A stretch of DNA of 64,000 nucleotides from Rhodanobacter thiooxydans (lineage in GTDB: Bacteria > Pseudomonadota > Gammaproteobacteria > Xanthomonadales > Rhodanobacteraceae), in NCBI RefSeq assembly GCF_021545845.1, contig NZ_CP088923.1, positions 2,976,001 through 3,040,000 of the forward strand, in the 5' to 3' direction. A program made the position numbers and the translations under genes. Positions 8,707 through 16,501 of the stretch are shown piece after piece (the first letter of the stretch is position 1; each line of letters opens with the position of its first letter). The notes below the pieces were generated by a model. It made no database searches. It had not been told where the DNA came from and saw only the letters and a list, made by a program, of their open reading frames with translations.

Positions 8707-8927
8707 TGCGCGATCATCCATGATCGCCTTTATCGGGAAGGATGATCTCTACGACCCGAGACATCAGGTCATCGGTCGGATCAAAAGCGGCCATCCTTGG
8801 CCGCACTCTTCATCGCCTGTGCGATCATCCATGATCGCCGTGGTCGGTGAGGTGGCTACCAGCCGACACCTCTCCTGCGTCTGGCGCGGATCAGAAGCGG
8901 CCATCCATGGCCGCAGTCCTCATGAGA
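8707..8927. repeat. Two tandem ~110-bp units, each with two palindromes (A-B-A-B)
   Basis: Palindrome A, GCGATCATCCATGATCGC, occurs exactly at 8710-8727 and 8821-8838. Palindrome B, GCGGCCATCCATGGCCGC, occurs at 8897-8914 and with one change at 8787-8804. All have eight-base arms around a central CC, and the A-A and B-B distances are 111 and 110 bp. The middles of the two units differ, while the ends are alike, including GGATCA(A/G)AAGCGG before B. This fills the gap between tRNA-Glu and fdxA. The B element recurs inside mutS near 44.43 kb. REP-type intergenic repeat by inference. Confidence 0.75.
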
Positions 8928-8946
8928 GAGAAGAGCAGGCCAATTC

Positions 8947-9270
8947 ATGACTTTTGTTGTCATCGACAACTGCATCAAGTGCAAGTACACCGACTGCGTC
9001 GAGGTCTGCCCGGTCGATGCCTTCCATGAAGGCCCCAATTTCCTGGCAATCGACCCCGACGAGTGCATCGACTGCACGCTGTGCGAACCGGAATGCCCGA
9101 TCAATGCGATCTATCCGGAAGACGACGTGCCGGTCGGCCAGGAGGAATTCGTGGCGCTGAATGCCGAGCTGGCCAAGAGCTGGCCGGTGATCACCGAACG
9201 CAAGGATGCCCTGCCCGACGCCAAGGACTGGGAAGGCAGGCCGGACAAGCTCAAGCTGCTGCAGCGCTGA
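8947..9270 (+). CDS. fdxA: Seven-iron ferredoxin FdxA
   Basis: Small electron carrier with one 3Fe-4S and one 4Fe-4S cluster. In 107 residues the cysteines are C9, C12, C17 and C21 in [15 protein letters not shown], and C40, C43, C46 and C50 in [13 protein letters not shown], the Azotobacter FdI-like arrangement. The tail [14 protein letters not shown] is typical of the proteobacterial FdxA group. It is a single gene between the palindrome cluster and a strong terminator. The redox partner is not shown by the sequence. Confidence 0.96.
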   Translation: MTFVVIDNCIKCKYTDCVEVCPVDAFHEGPNFLAIDPDECIDCTLCEPECPINAIYPEDDVPVGQEEFVALNAELAKSWPVITERKDALPDAKDWEGRPDKLKLLQR

Positions 9271-9285
9271 AACCCGTCCGTCCAT

Positions 9286-9325
9286 CCCAAAAAGAACGCC
9301 GCCCGGGGGCGGCGTTCTTTTTGGG
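9286..9325. terminator. Strong bidirectional terminator between fdxA and the dapA-linked lipoprotein gene
   Basis: Perfect 19-bp arms (9286-9304 and 9307-9325) containing AAAAAGAACGCCGCC and its complement, with a tiny loop. The stem is GC-rich at its centre and ends in A and T runs on both sides, so it can end transcription from either strand. The two flanking genes converge here. Confidence 0.9.
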
Positions 9326-9341
9326 GCTTGTGCCCTGGCGA

Positions 9342-9932
9342 TCAGCCGCCCAGGCGCGATTTCAACGCGTCGATCACCTTGCCCACGGCCGTGGCGTTGC
9401 CTTCGGCACGTACTTCGCTCGACGCCGTGCCGCCGTCGTTGATGCTGATCTGCACCTGGTGCGAGTTGGCACCCGGCGCGGCCGCGGAATCGCCCTTGTC
9501 GCGCCCGAACAGGCGACCGAAGAAGCCCTTCTTCTTCGGCTGTACCATGGAGTCGGAAACATTCAGCGTGTAACTGTGCGTGGCATCGTCGTGACCGGCC
9601 AGCTCGCCCAGGCTGCCGCTCTCCAGCACCTGGCCGACCCGACGGTAGGCATTGTCGACGCTGTCGGCCAGCACGAAGCCGTCGCTGATCTGGCCACCGG
9701 CCGAACTGACCCGCGCAGTGGCGCCGTTGGCGGTCGGCAGGTTCGCGCCCGGCGACGGGATCACCAGCGCTTCGCTGGTCGACGGCCGGTCGAGGCTCGG
9801 CGGGATCTCCAGTGGAGCTTCCTGCACGGCCTTGTCCCACGCCTTGTGCGAGCGGAACACGCCGCAACCGGAAAGCAGCAGGCCAGCGAGGGCGACGGCC
9901 GGCAGGGCCATGAGGAGCGAGGTTTTCTTCAT
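9342..9932 (-). CDS. Outer membrane lipoprotein in the bamC (nlpB/dapX) position
   Basis: Starts MKKTSLLMALP, with a lipoprotein signal peptide and lipobox LLLSGC near residue 22. The 196-residue product has a disordered Pro/Ser-rich stretch, then a segment with YRRVGQVLESGSLGELAGHD that resembles the repeated domain of BamC (outer membrane beta-barrel assembly), a charged patch KKKGFFGRLFGRDKGD, and a beta-rich end. It is directly downstream of dapA, as nlpB/bamC is in E. coli, though E. coli BamC is much longer (about 344). I therefore suggest a short BamC-like protein with one domain; a different family is possible. Confidence 0.65.
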   Translation of the reverse strand: MKKTSLLMALPAVALAGLLLSGCGVFRSHKAWDKAVQEAPLEIPPSLDRPSTSEALVIPSPGANLPTANGATARVSSAGGQISDGFVLADSVDNAYRRVGQVLESGSLGELAGHDDATHSYTLNVSDSMVQPKKKGFFGRLFGRDKGDSAAAPGANSHQVQISINDGGTASSEVRAEGNATAVGKVIDALKSRLGG

Positions 9933-9965
9933 ATAAGCGGATTCCGTGAGTAAGTCGGGCAACCG

Positions 9966-10862
9966 TCAACCGGCCACAGTCGCCAAGGATGCCAGAGTGG
10001 ACAGCGCTTGGTGCAATCGGGCGCGATCCGGACCGTCGTTCAATTCCACCAGCGGCAACCTCGGCTGCGCCAGGCCCAGTCCCAGCACAGGCAGGCCGGC
10101 CTTGACCGCAATCGGGTTGGGCGCGCAATTGAGCGCCTGCAGCAGCGGCTCCAGCGCGCCATGGCAGCGCGCCGTCGCTACCCGGTCGCCGGCGACGGCG
10201 GCATCGCACAAGGCGCGGAACGCCTGCGGCACCAGGTTGGCCACCACCGAGATGGTGCCGGCCGCACCGGCCAGCATCGCCTCGCCGGCACTGTCGTCGT
10301 CGCCGGACAGGTAGACGAAATCCTCGCGCACAAGTTCCGCCAGCGCCAGGATCCGCTCGCGATCGCCGCGCGCCTCCTTGACGCCGACGATCGCCGGGTG
10401 CTCGCGCAGCACGGCGACGGTCGCCGGCAGCAGGTCGCAGCCGGTGCGGGTCGGCACGTTGTACAGCAGCACCGGCAGGCCGCCGTGCTCGGCCACTTCC
10501 AGGAAATGCCGGCGCAGGCCTTCCTGGGTCGGTCGCACGTAATAGGGCGTCACCACCAGCGCCGCGTCAGCACCAAGCGCCTGCGCGCGGCGGGTCAGCG
10601 CCACCGTCTTGGCGGTGCCGGCCTCCCCGGTGCCGGCGATCACCGGCACCCGCCCGGCCACGCGCTGGAGCGCGAACGCCAGCAGGCGGTCGAACTCGTC
10701 GGGCTCCAGCATGTGCGACTCGCCAGTGGAACCGGCCACCACCAGCGCCTCGGTGCCGCCGGCAAGCTGGTAATCAATCAGCCGGCCGAACGCATCCAGG
10801 TCGAGTGCACCATCGGCCGCGAACGGAGTGGCCAGTGCGCAGATGCTTCCGCGAATGTTCAA
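9966..10862 (-). CDS. dapA: 4-hydroxy-tetrahydrodipicolinate synthase
   Basis: Condenses pyruvate and aspartate semialdehyde in lysine and diaminopimelate synthesis. TIM-barrel aldolase of 298 residues with GSTGES (pyruvate carboxylate binding), TPYYVRPTQEG, LYNVPTRTG with the catalytic Tyr, and GVKEARGD with the Schiff-base Lys. The start MNIRGSICALATPF fits the family. 33 bp upstream of the lipoprotein gene on the same strand and divergent from the GcvR-like gene. Confidence 0.96.
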   Translation of the reverse strand: MNIRGSICALATPFAADGALDLDAFGRLIDYQLAGGTEALVVAGSTGESHMLEPDEFDRLLAFALQRVAGRVPVIAGTGEAGTAKTVALTRRAQALGADAALVVTPYYVRPTQEGLRRHFLEVAEHGGLPVLLYNVPTRTGCDLLPATVAVLREHPAIVGVKEARGDRERILALAELVREDFVYLSGDDDSAGEAMLAGAAGTISVVANLVPQAFRALCDAAVAGDRVATARCHGALEPLLQALNCAPNPIAVKAGLPVLGLGLAQPRLPLVELNDGPDRARLHQALSTLASLATVAG

Positions 10863-10895
10863 GACACGATTCCGCTACAAGGCAAGCTGGCCATG

Positions 10896-10926
10896 TTACT
10901 TGCCGCCTCGCGAGGCGGGCAAGTAA
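10896..10926. promoter_or_regulatory. Near-perfect palindrome between divergent dapA and gcvR-like genes
   Basis: The segment runs from TTACTTGCC to GGCAAGTAA around a central TCGCGA. It has 15-base arms with one bulged G and no loop. The position between two divergent starts suggests a regulator site, but a simple cruciform or repeat is equally possible. No known consensus is matched. Confidence 0.35.
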
Positions 10927-10988
10927 GCTCGACCGGAGTAGTCTCATGGCCCCGCACCGCGCGGGCTGACGTCCACAGGCAGACTTCC

Positions 10989-11564
10989 TTGAAACCTTCA
11001 CCCGGCCCCTCCCCCGCCGCCACGCGCTCGGGCAACGACAACCAGTTGCTGATCCACGCGCTCACCGCGACCAACAGGTCGCCGCTGCTGGCGCTGGCCC
11101 GGCGCATTGCGGATGCCGGCTGCAACCTGTCCGAGTCGCGCGTGTCCACCATCGGCACGGAAGTCTCGCTGATGCTGCTGGCCACCGGTGCGTGGGACGC
11201 GCTGGCCAAGCTGGAAACTGCGCTGGCCAAGCTGAGCCGCGACGAGAGCATGCACCTGGTGCATTACCGCACCGGCCCGCGCCAGAACAGCTCGCACCTG
11301 CTGCCCTACCTGGTGGAGGTGGTGGCCGCGGACCGCCCCGGCATCGTGGCGCGCATCGTGGATTTCTTCAGCCAGCACGGTATCAGCGTGGAACAGCTGA
11401 ACTCCACTCGCTACCAGGCCATGCAGACCGGGGCGGAGATGTTCCAGGCCCAGTTCACCATCGGCATCCCGGCGGAGATCCACATCGCCGCGCTGCGCGA
11501 CGACTTCCTGGAACTGTGCGACGGCCTGAACCTGGACGCGATCATGGATCCGGTGAAGTTCTAG
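10989..11564 (+). CDS. gcvR: GcvR-like ACT-domain regulator of glycine cleavage
   Basis: 191 residues with two ACT domains: about 17-90 (LLIHALTATNRSPLLALARRIADAGCNLSESRVSTIG) and about 100-185 (YLVEVVAADRPGIVARIVDFFSQHGISVEQLNS). In E. coli, GcvR binds glycine and blocks GcvA activation of the gcv operon. No DNA-binding domain is present, which fits. The start is doubtful: TTG at 10989 is the best-placed codon for a family-length protein, while an in-frame ATG at 10892 lies inside the palindrome. Divergent from dapA, as in several gammaproteobacteria. Confidence 0.82.
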   Translation: MKPSPGPSPAATRSGNDNQLLIHALTATNRSPLLALARRIADAGCNLSESRVSTIGTEVSLMLLATGAWDALAKLETALAKLSRDESMHLVHYRTGPRQNSSHLLPYLVEVVAADRPGIVARIVDFFSQHGISVEQLNSTRYQAMQTGAEMFQAQFTIGIPAEIHIAALRDDFLELCDGLNLDAIMDPVKF

Positions 11565-11679
11565 GAGCGGCGACGGCAAAAACATGCCATCGGGGTTCCT
11601 AGGATGCCTCCTGCGCGACAGGGCTGACAAGGCTGTCTCCGTCACGGTCATCGCGCTAGTCTCTGCCACGCACACAGGC

Positions 11680-11698
11680 GAAACCCCCGTCGGGTTTC
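11680..11698 (+). promoter_or_regulatory. Small hairpin just before the peroxiredoxin ribosome site
   Basis: GAAACCC and GGGTTTC flank CCGTC, ending two bases before GGAGAGACC-ATG. It could fold in the leader RNA and affect translation. No known regulator is implied. Confidence 0.35.
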
Positions 11699-11708
11699 CG
11701 GAGAGACC

Positions 11709-12170
11709 ATGCCAGACATCGGAAAGAAGGCTCCTGCCCTCAGCGGCTCCACCGGCGACGACAGCGTCCTGAAGCTCGCCGATCTCAAAGGCCAGTGGGT
11801 GGTGCTGTACTTCTACCCCAAGGACTCCACCCCGGGCTGCACCAGTGAGGCGAAGGATTTCCGCGACCTCTATCCCGCCTTCCGCAAGCGCCATGCGCAG
11901 ATCGTCGGCGTCTCGCGCGATTCGCCGAAGTCGCACGCCAACTTCGCCGCAAAGCAGGAACTGCCGTTCCCGCTGGTATCCGACGCCGACGAAACCTGGT
12001 GCCGCGCATTCGACGTGATCCACGAGAAGGTGCTGTACGGCAAGCGCCACCTGGGCATCGTGCGCAGCACCTTCCTGATCGACCCCGACGGCAAGCTGGC
12101 GCGCGAGTGGCGCGGCGTGAAGGTGCCGGGCCACGCCCAGGTCGTGCTCGACGCCATCCCCGCCCGTTGA
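11709..12170 (+). CDS. bcp: Thioredoxin-dependent peroxiredoxin, Bcp/PrxQ family
   Basis: Reduces hydrogen peroxide and organic hydroperoxides in the cytosol. 153 residues with the Prx motif YPKDSTPGCTSEAKDFRD; the peroxidatic Cys is C44. The resolving Cys usual at +5 in the E. coli enzyme is replaced (the sequence reads SEAKD), and the only other Cys is C98 in DETWCRAF. So it is either a Prx with a more distant resolving Cys, as in some PrxQ proteins, or a one-Cys enzyme. GGAGAGACC supports the start. 64 bp upstream of phoH. Confidence 0.93.
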   Translation: MPDIGKKAPALSGSTGDDSVLKLADLKGQWVVLYFYPKDSTPGCTSEAKDFRDLYPAFRKRHAQIVGVSRDSPKSHANFAAKQELPFPLVSDADETWCRAFDVIHEKVLYGKRHLGIVRSTFLIDPDGKLAREWRGVKVPGHAQVVLDAIPAR

Positions 12171-12234
12171 CCGCGTCACCCTCCATGACGGCTGCCCGCA
12201 AGCTCCCTCCACCCACCAGCGAGGACACTTCCGC

Positions 12235-13617
12235 ATGACCGGAAGCAAGCGCATCTACGCTCTCGACACCAACGTCCTGCTGCATGACCCGACCTCGCTG
12301 TTCCGCTTCGAGGAACACGACGTCTTCATCCCGATGACCGTGCTGGAGGAACTGGACGAAAAGAAAAAAGGCGCCTCGGAAGTCTCGCGCAACGGCCGCC
12401 AGGCCAGCCGCTTCCTCAACGAGCTGATCGAGCGCGGCAAGCAGCACGACCTCGCCGACGGTCTGGAACTGAGCAACCCGCAGGGCGTCAAGCTCAAGCG
12501 CGGCACCTCGGTCGGCCGGCTGTACTTCCAGCACCGCACCAGCAGCAACGGCCACGCCAAGGCGGACAACCAGATCCTGGCGGCGGTGATCGAGCTGCGC
12601 GACCAGAGCCCGGGCCGCGACGTCATCCTGGTCACCAAGGACATCAACCTGCGGATCAAGGCCAGCATCAACGGGCTGGTCGCCGAGGATTACGAAAACG
12701 ATCGCGCACTGGACGATTTCTCCCTGCTCTACACCGGCTCGACCGCGTTGCCGGAGGATTTCTGGGAGCTGCATCCGGAGGTGCGCTCGTGGACCGAGCG
12801 CGGCCGCACGTTCTACGAGGTGAAGCGGCGCGACGAGGAAACCTGGTACCCGAACGAATGCCTGTACCTGCCCGGCGAGAACGCTATCGAGCTGCGCGTG
12901 CTGCACCTGGACGAGGCCAGCGCCACGCTGGTGCTGCTGGACGACCACTCGCACGCCAACCACCACGTGTGGGGCATCGGCGCGCGCAACCGCGAGCAGA
13001 ACTTCGCGCTCAACGCGCTGATGGATCCGGACATCGACTTCATCACCCTGCTCGGCAACGCCGGCACCGGCAAGACCCTGCTGGCGCTGGCTGCCGGACT
13101 GGCCCAGGTGATGGACCAGCAGCGCTACCGCGAGATCATCATGACCCGCGCCACCGTTTCGGTGGGCGAAGACATCGGCTTCCTGCCCGGTACCGAGGAA
13201 GAGAAGATGACACCGTGGATGGGCGCGCTCACCGACAACCTCGAAGTGCTGGCCAACCCCGAAGACGGCGGCAGCTGGGGCCGCCAGGCCACCAACGACC
13301 TGCTCGCCTCGCGCATCAAGATCCGCTCGCTCAATTTCATGCGCGGGCGCACCTTCCTCAGCCGCTACCTGATCATCGACGAGGCACAGAACCTCACCCC
13401 GAAGCAGATGAAGACGCTGATCACCCGCGCCGGCCCGGGCACCAAGATCGTCTGCCTCGGCAACGTCGAGCAGATCGACACGCCCTACCTCACCGAGACC
13501 ACCTCCGGCCTCACCTACGCGGTGGACCGCTTCAAGAACTGGGAGCATTCGGCGCACGTCACCTTGCGTCGCGGCGAGCGTTCGCGGTTGGCGGATTTCG
13601 CGGCGGAGGCGCTGTAG
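12235..13617 (+). CDS. PIN-PhoH family ATPase (PhoH2/YlaK-like)
   Basis: 460 residues in two parts. An N-terminal PIN nuclease domain (about 5-145) has ALDTNVLLHDP, PMTVLEELDEKK and KADNQILAAV, with the acidic residues of the active site. A C-terminal PhoH ATPase (about 250-460) has Walker A GNAGTGKT and Walker B YLIIDEAQN. Fused proteins of this type have RNA helicase and ribonuclease activity in mycobacteria; the cellular role in proteobacteria is not settled. It follows the peroxiredoxin gene. The symbol phoH is often used but ambiguous. Confidence 0.93.
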   Translation: MTGSKRIYALDTNVLLHDPTSLFRFEEHDVFIPMTVLEELDEKKKGASEVSRNGRQASRFLNELIERGKQHDLADGLELSNPQGVKLKRGTSVGRLYFQHRTSSNGHAKADNQILAAVIELRDQSPGRDVILVTKDINLRIKASINGLVAEDYENDRALDDFSLLYTGSTALPEDFWELHPEVRSWTERGRTFYEVKRRDEETWYPNECLYLPGENAIELRVLHLDEASATLVLLDDHSHANHHVWGIGARNREQNFALNALMDPDIDFITLLGNAGTGKTLLALAAGLAQVMDQQRYREIIMTRATVSVGEDIGFLPGTEEEKMTPWMGALTDNLEVLANPEDGGSWGRQATNDLLASRIKIRSLNFMRGRTFLSRYLIIDEAQNLTPKQMKTLITRAGPGTKIVCLGNVEQIDTPYLTETTSGLTYAVDRFKNWEHSAHVTLRRGERSRLADFAAEAL

Positions 13618-13619
13618 GG

Positions 13620-13742
13620 CCGGGAATCGGGAATCGGGAATCGGGGAAAGCGTAAAGCCCCCAGTTCGTCATTCCCGCGAAAGCGGAATCCATGTGGCTG
13701 TTTCGCAAGACCAAAGTGGATTCCCGCTTTCGCGGGAATGAC
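13620..13742. repeat. GGGAATC triplet repeat and a REP-type inverted repeat
   Basis: CGGGAAT is repeated three times at 13620-13646. Then arms 13668-13692 (from GTCATTCCCGCGAAAGCGG) and 13717-13742 (ending CGCGGGAATGAC) form a long inverted repeat around a 24-bp centre. The same type, with changes, lies at 36206-36284 and 62052-62124. Dispersed repeats of this kind are common in Xanthomonadales. The remaining gap to 13873 shows no gene. Confidence 0.75.
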
Positions 13743-13872
13743 GTCGCTGTTTTTTCGTTGGCGCAGGCGATCTTCGCGCCGCAGGGATGAAAGGGATCGT
13801 GCGCGGTCGAAGCCCGGGCACCGCATCCGGGTAGAATGCAGCTCTCGATAGCCTTCCGCCGCGCGCCTCGCC

Positions 13873-14826
13873 ATGGTCCTCACTCCCCGCCTGATCCTGC
13901 TGGTCCTGTTCGCTCTGTTCGTGCTGTGCGTGCTGCTGGTGCACCTGCGCGGCCGCGTGCGGCTGCGTTTCGACCGCCAACTGGTCGACCACTCGGCGGT
14001 GTTCGCGCCGTACAACCTGCTGATGTACGCGTTCTCGGCGGTGCCGGCCAAGCCGATTCTCGATCGCCGCGGCTTTCCCGAGCTGGACCTGCTGCAGGCG
14101 AACTGGCAGACCATCCGCGATGAGGCGTTGCAGCTGACCGAAGCCGGTCACATCCGCGGCACCACGAAGAACGACGACGCCAGCTTCAACAGCTTCATCA
14201 AGCAGGGCTGGAAGCGCTTCTACCTGAAGTGGTACGGCGAGCCGCTGGCCTCGGCCGAGGCGCTGTGTCCGAAGACGGTGGAGCTGCTCAATGCCATTCC
14301 CGGCATCAAGGCGGCGATGTTCGCCACGCTGGCGCCGAACAGCAAACTCAACCCGCATCGCGACCCGTTCGCCGGTTCGCTGCGCTACCACCTGGGCCTG
14401 ATCACGCCGAACTCGCGCGACTGCCGCATCCTCGTCGACGGCGAGGAACACGCCTGGGGCGACGGCAAGGACGTGGTGTTCGACGAGACCTACGTGCACT
14501 GGGTGGAGAACAAGACCGACCAGACCCGGGTGATCCTGTTCGCCGACGTGGAGCGCCCGCTGCGCACGTCCTGGATGAGCGCGATCAACCACCGCGTGGG
14601 CGCGTTCATGGGCAAGATCACCGCCTCGCCCAACAGCGACGCCGGCACCGAGAAGACCGGCTTCGTCAACCGCCTGTACGCATGGAGCCAGCGCAAGGGC
14701 GCCATGCACCATTGGAAGGCGGCGTTCAAGCGGCGGCACCGGAAGCTGTACAAGGCCGGCAAGTACGCCGGCATCCTGCTGCTGATGTGGCTGGTTTTCC
14801 TGGCGCCCTGGCCGCTGTTTCGCTGA
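13873..14826 (+). CDS. lpxO: LpxO-like aspartyl/asparaginyl beta-hydroxylase family protein
   Basis: Fe(II)/2-oxoglutarate dioxygenase that in Salmonella and Pseudomonas hydroxylates an acyl chain of lipid A at C2. 317 residues: an N-terminal membrane segment (about 5-25), the dioxygenase domain with NPHRDPFAGSLRYHLGL (first iron His and Asp, 2-oxoglutarate site) and FDETYVHWVEN (second iron His) with a downstream Arg, and a second hydrophobic segment near the C-terminus (ILLLMWLVFLAPWPLF). Membrane location supports the lipid A role. TAGAAT 36 bases before the ATG may be a -10 box. Substrate is inferred from family only. Confidence 0.85.
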   Translation: MVLTPRLILLVLFALFVLCVLLVHLRGRVRLRFDRQLVDHSAVFAPYNLLMYAFSAVPAKPILDRRGFPELDLLQANWQTIRDEALQLTEAGHIRGTTKNDDASFNSFIKQGWKRFYLKWYGEPLASAEALCPKTVELLNAIPGIKAAMFATLAPNSKLNPHRDPFAGSLRYHLGLITPNSRDCRILVDGEEHAWGDGKDVVFDETYVHWVENKTDQTRVILFADVERPLRTSWMSAINHRVGAFMGKITASPNSDAGTEKTGFVNRLYAWSQRKGAMHHWKAAFKRRHRKLYKAGKYAGILLLMWLVFLAPWPLFR

Positions 14827-14882
14827 GCCTTCACGTTTCACGATGGCGGTGCGTCCTGGCCGCCCCCCCCCCGGAGCGCCCC

Positions 14883-15186
14883 ATGGACCCGCAAACCGCC
14901 CCGTTCCAGCAACACCGCCAGCGCCCGTCCGGCCTGGCCTACCGCATGCTCGGCGCGCCCGGCGACGCCGGGGACGTGCTGCACGACGCCTGGCTGCGCT
15001 GGCATGCGCAGGATGTCCAGGCACTGGACGACCCGGAGGCGTGGCTGGTCACCGTGACCACGCGCATCGCGCCAGGCGGTGATCGTGATCAACAGCTGGA
15101 ACCGCGTCGCCATCCCGTCGCGCGCGGAGCCGGGCAGCTATCAACCGGCGAAGCACCGACGCGCGGATAGCAGCGACTTTGGCTGA
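14883..15186 (+). pseudogene. Deletion scar: ECF sigma factor 5' end joined to a carboxymuconolactone decarboxylase-like 3' end
   Basis: Frame 1 (14883-15170) starts MDPQTAPFQQHRQRPSG, then LAYRMLGAPGDAGDVLHDAWL and DPEAWLVTVTTRIA, a good match to the start of SigJ/ECF41 sigma factors. It then turns into unrelated Arg-rich sequence. In a shifted frame, from about 15070 to the stop at 15184-15186, the DNA reads AVIVINSWNRVAIPSRAEPG followed by SYQP, which looks like the C-terminus of AhpD/CMD-family proteins. ECF41 sigma genes are characteristically neighbours of such decarboxylase-like genes. The simplest reading is an internal deletion that removed most of both genes. Neither part should be functional. 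Confidence 0.65.
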
Positions 15187-15193
15187 GCCTCAA

Positions 15194-15227
15194 AGAAAAA
15201 GCCGCGGCATGCCCGCGGCTTTTTCTT
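15194..15227. terminator. Bidirectional terminator between the sigma/CMD remnant and icd
   Basis: AAGAAAAAGCCGCGG and CCGCGGCTTTTTCTT flank CATGC, with A/T runs on both sides. It would end leftward transcription of the isocitrate dehydrogenase gene and anything arriving from the remnant. Confidence 0.88.
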
Positions 15228-15245
15228 GTGCAGCGGCGGTGCGGC

Positions 15246-16259
15246 TCAGGCCGCCAGGCGCTTCACGATCGCGTCGGCGAAGCTGCTCGTGCTGCCCTTG
15301 CCGCCGATATCCGGCGTCACGCTGTCGCGATCGTTCGTCATGGTGTCGCGGATCGCCTGGCGCAGGCGGTCGCCCTTGGCCACCATGTCCAGGTGGTCGA
15401 GCATGTCGGCCGCCGCCAGCAGCAGCGCGCACGGGTTGGCGATGCCCTTGCCCGCGATATCCGGCGCCGAGCCGTGCACCGCCTCGAAGATCGCCGCGCC
15501 CTCGCCGATGTTGTCGCCCGGCGCCAGGCCGAGGCCGCCGACCAGGCCGGCGCACAGGTCCGAGAGGATGTCGCCGAACAGGTTGGTGGTGACGATCACG
15601 TCGAACTGGTACGGGTTCATCACCAGCTGCATGCAGGTGTTGTCCACGATCATCTCGTTGAACTCGATCTGCGGGTATTCCCTGGCGATCTCGCGCGCCA
15701 CGTTGAGGAACAGGCCCGAGCTGGTCTTCAGGATGTTCGCCTTGTGCACCGCGGTGACCTTCTTGCGACCCTTCTTCACCGCCAGCTCGAACGCGTAGCG
15801 CACGATGCGGCTGCTGCCCTTGCGGGTGTTGCGCGCGACCGACTCGGCGACTTCGCCGTCCACGGACAAGGTCTGCCCCTCGGAGCGGTAGGCGCCCTCG
15901 GTGTTCTCACGCACGGTGATGATGTCGATGTTCTCGTAGCGCGACTTGGTGCCCGGGAAGCTCACCGCCGGGCGCACGTTCGCGTACAGATCGAAGTGCC
16001 GGCGCAGGGTCACGTTGACCGAGGTGAAGCCGCCGCCGATCGGCGTGGTCAGCGGGCCCTTCAGCGCCACCTTGTGCTCGGCGATCTTGTCCAGCGTGGC
16101 CTTGGGCAGCAGGTCGCCGTGCTTCTCCAGCGCGACCATGCCGGCGTCGGCCAAGTCATAGGAAAGGCCGCAGTCCAGCGCGTCGAGCACGCGCAGCGTG
16201 GCGGTCATGATCTCCGGGCCGATGCCGTCGCCGGGGATCACCGCGATGGTCTTGTTCAT
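15246..16259 (-). CDS. icd: NAD-dependent isocitrate dehydrogenase (IDH3-like)
   Basis: Oxidises isocitrate to 2-oxoglutarate in the TCA cycle. 337 residues of the beta-decarboxylating dehydrogenase family: IPGDGIGPEI, LKGPLTTPIGGGFTSVNVTLRR (substrate Ser and Arg residues), VRENTEGAYR, VHKANILKTSSGLF (catalytic Lys), IVTTNLFGDILSDL (metal Asp residues), and AAIFEAVHGSAPDIAGKGIANP. The NVTLRRHFDLYANVRP motif favours isocitrate over isopropylmalate, and the cofactor pocket resembles NAD enzymes. The ATG lies directly after ten cytosines that separate it from AAGGAGTT, an unusual spacing. Confidence 0.88.
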   Translation of the reverse strand: MNKTIAVIPGDGIGPEIMTATLRVLDALDCGLSYDLADAGMVALEKHGDLLPKATLDKIAEHKVALKGPLTTPIGGGFTSVNVTLRRHFDLYANVRPAVSFPGTKSRYENIDIITVRENTEGAYRSEGQTLSVDGEVAESVARNTRKGSSRIVRYAFELAVKKGRKKVTAVHKANILKTSSGLFLNVAREIAREYPQIEFNEMIVDNTCMQLVMNPYQFDVIVTTNLFGDILSDLCAGLVGGLGLAPGDNIGEGAAIFEAVHGSAPDIAGKGIANPCALLLAAADMLDHLDMVAKGDRLRQAIRDTMTNDRDSVTPDIGGKGSTSSFADAIVKRLAA

Positions 16260-16277
16260 GGGGGGGGGGAACTCCTT
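16260..16277 (-). promoter_or_regulatory. Ribosome site with C10 homopolymer spacer before icd
   Basis: On the coding strand AAGGAGTT is followed by ten consecutive C (16269 to 16260) and then ATG. Spacing between the Shine-Dalgarno core and ATG is about twelve bases, longer than optimal, and a run this long can slip during replication. Confidence 0.6.
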
Positions 16278-16423
16278 GGGGACTGATCGCGTGCACGCAC
16301 GGAACGGCGCACATCAAGACCGCCCATTATCGCCGATGAAACCCTTGACGGACAGCCGGCACCGCACACGAACCGTTGCAAATCCTCGCACGGAGCATCG
16401 CGTAAACTCGCATGCCAGGATCC

Positions 16424-16501
16424 GTAGGAGCCCGCTCGCGGGCGATGCTTTGAAGGCCGGATCCAAAAAGCAAAAGTTATCGCCTGCGAGCGGGCACCTA
16501 C
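16424..16501. repeat. Dispersed inverted repeat (GTAGGAGCCCGC type)
   Basis: GTAGGAGCCCGCTCGCGGGC at 16424-16443 pairs with the sequence ending GCGGGCACCTAC at 16501, around a centre of about 32 bp. Its right end covers the last codon and stop of the AhpD-like gene. It belongs to a repeat type often seen in Xanthomonadales and may act as a terminator for that gene. The rest of the gap down to 16278 holds no gene. Confidence 0.7.
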
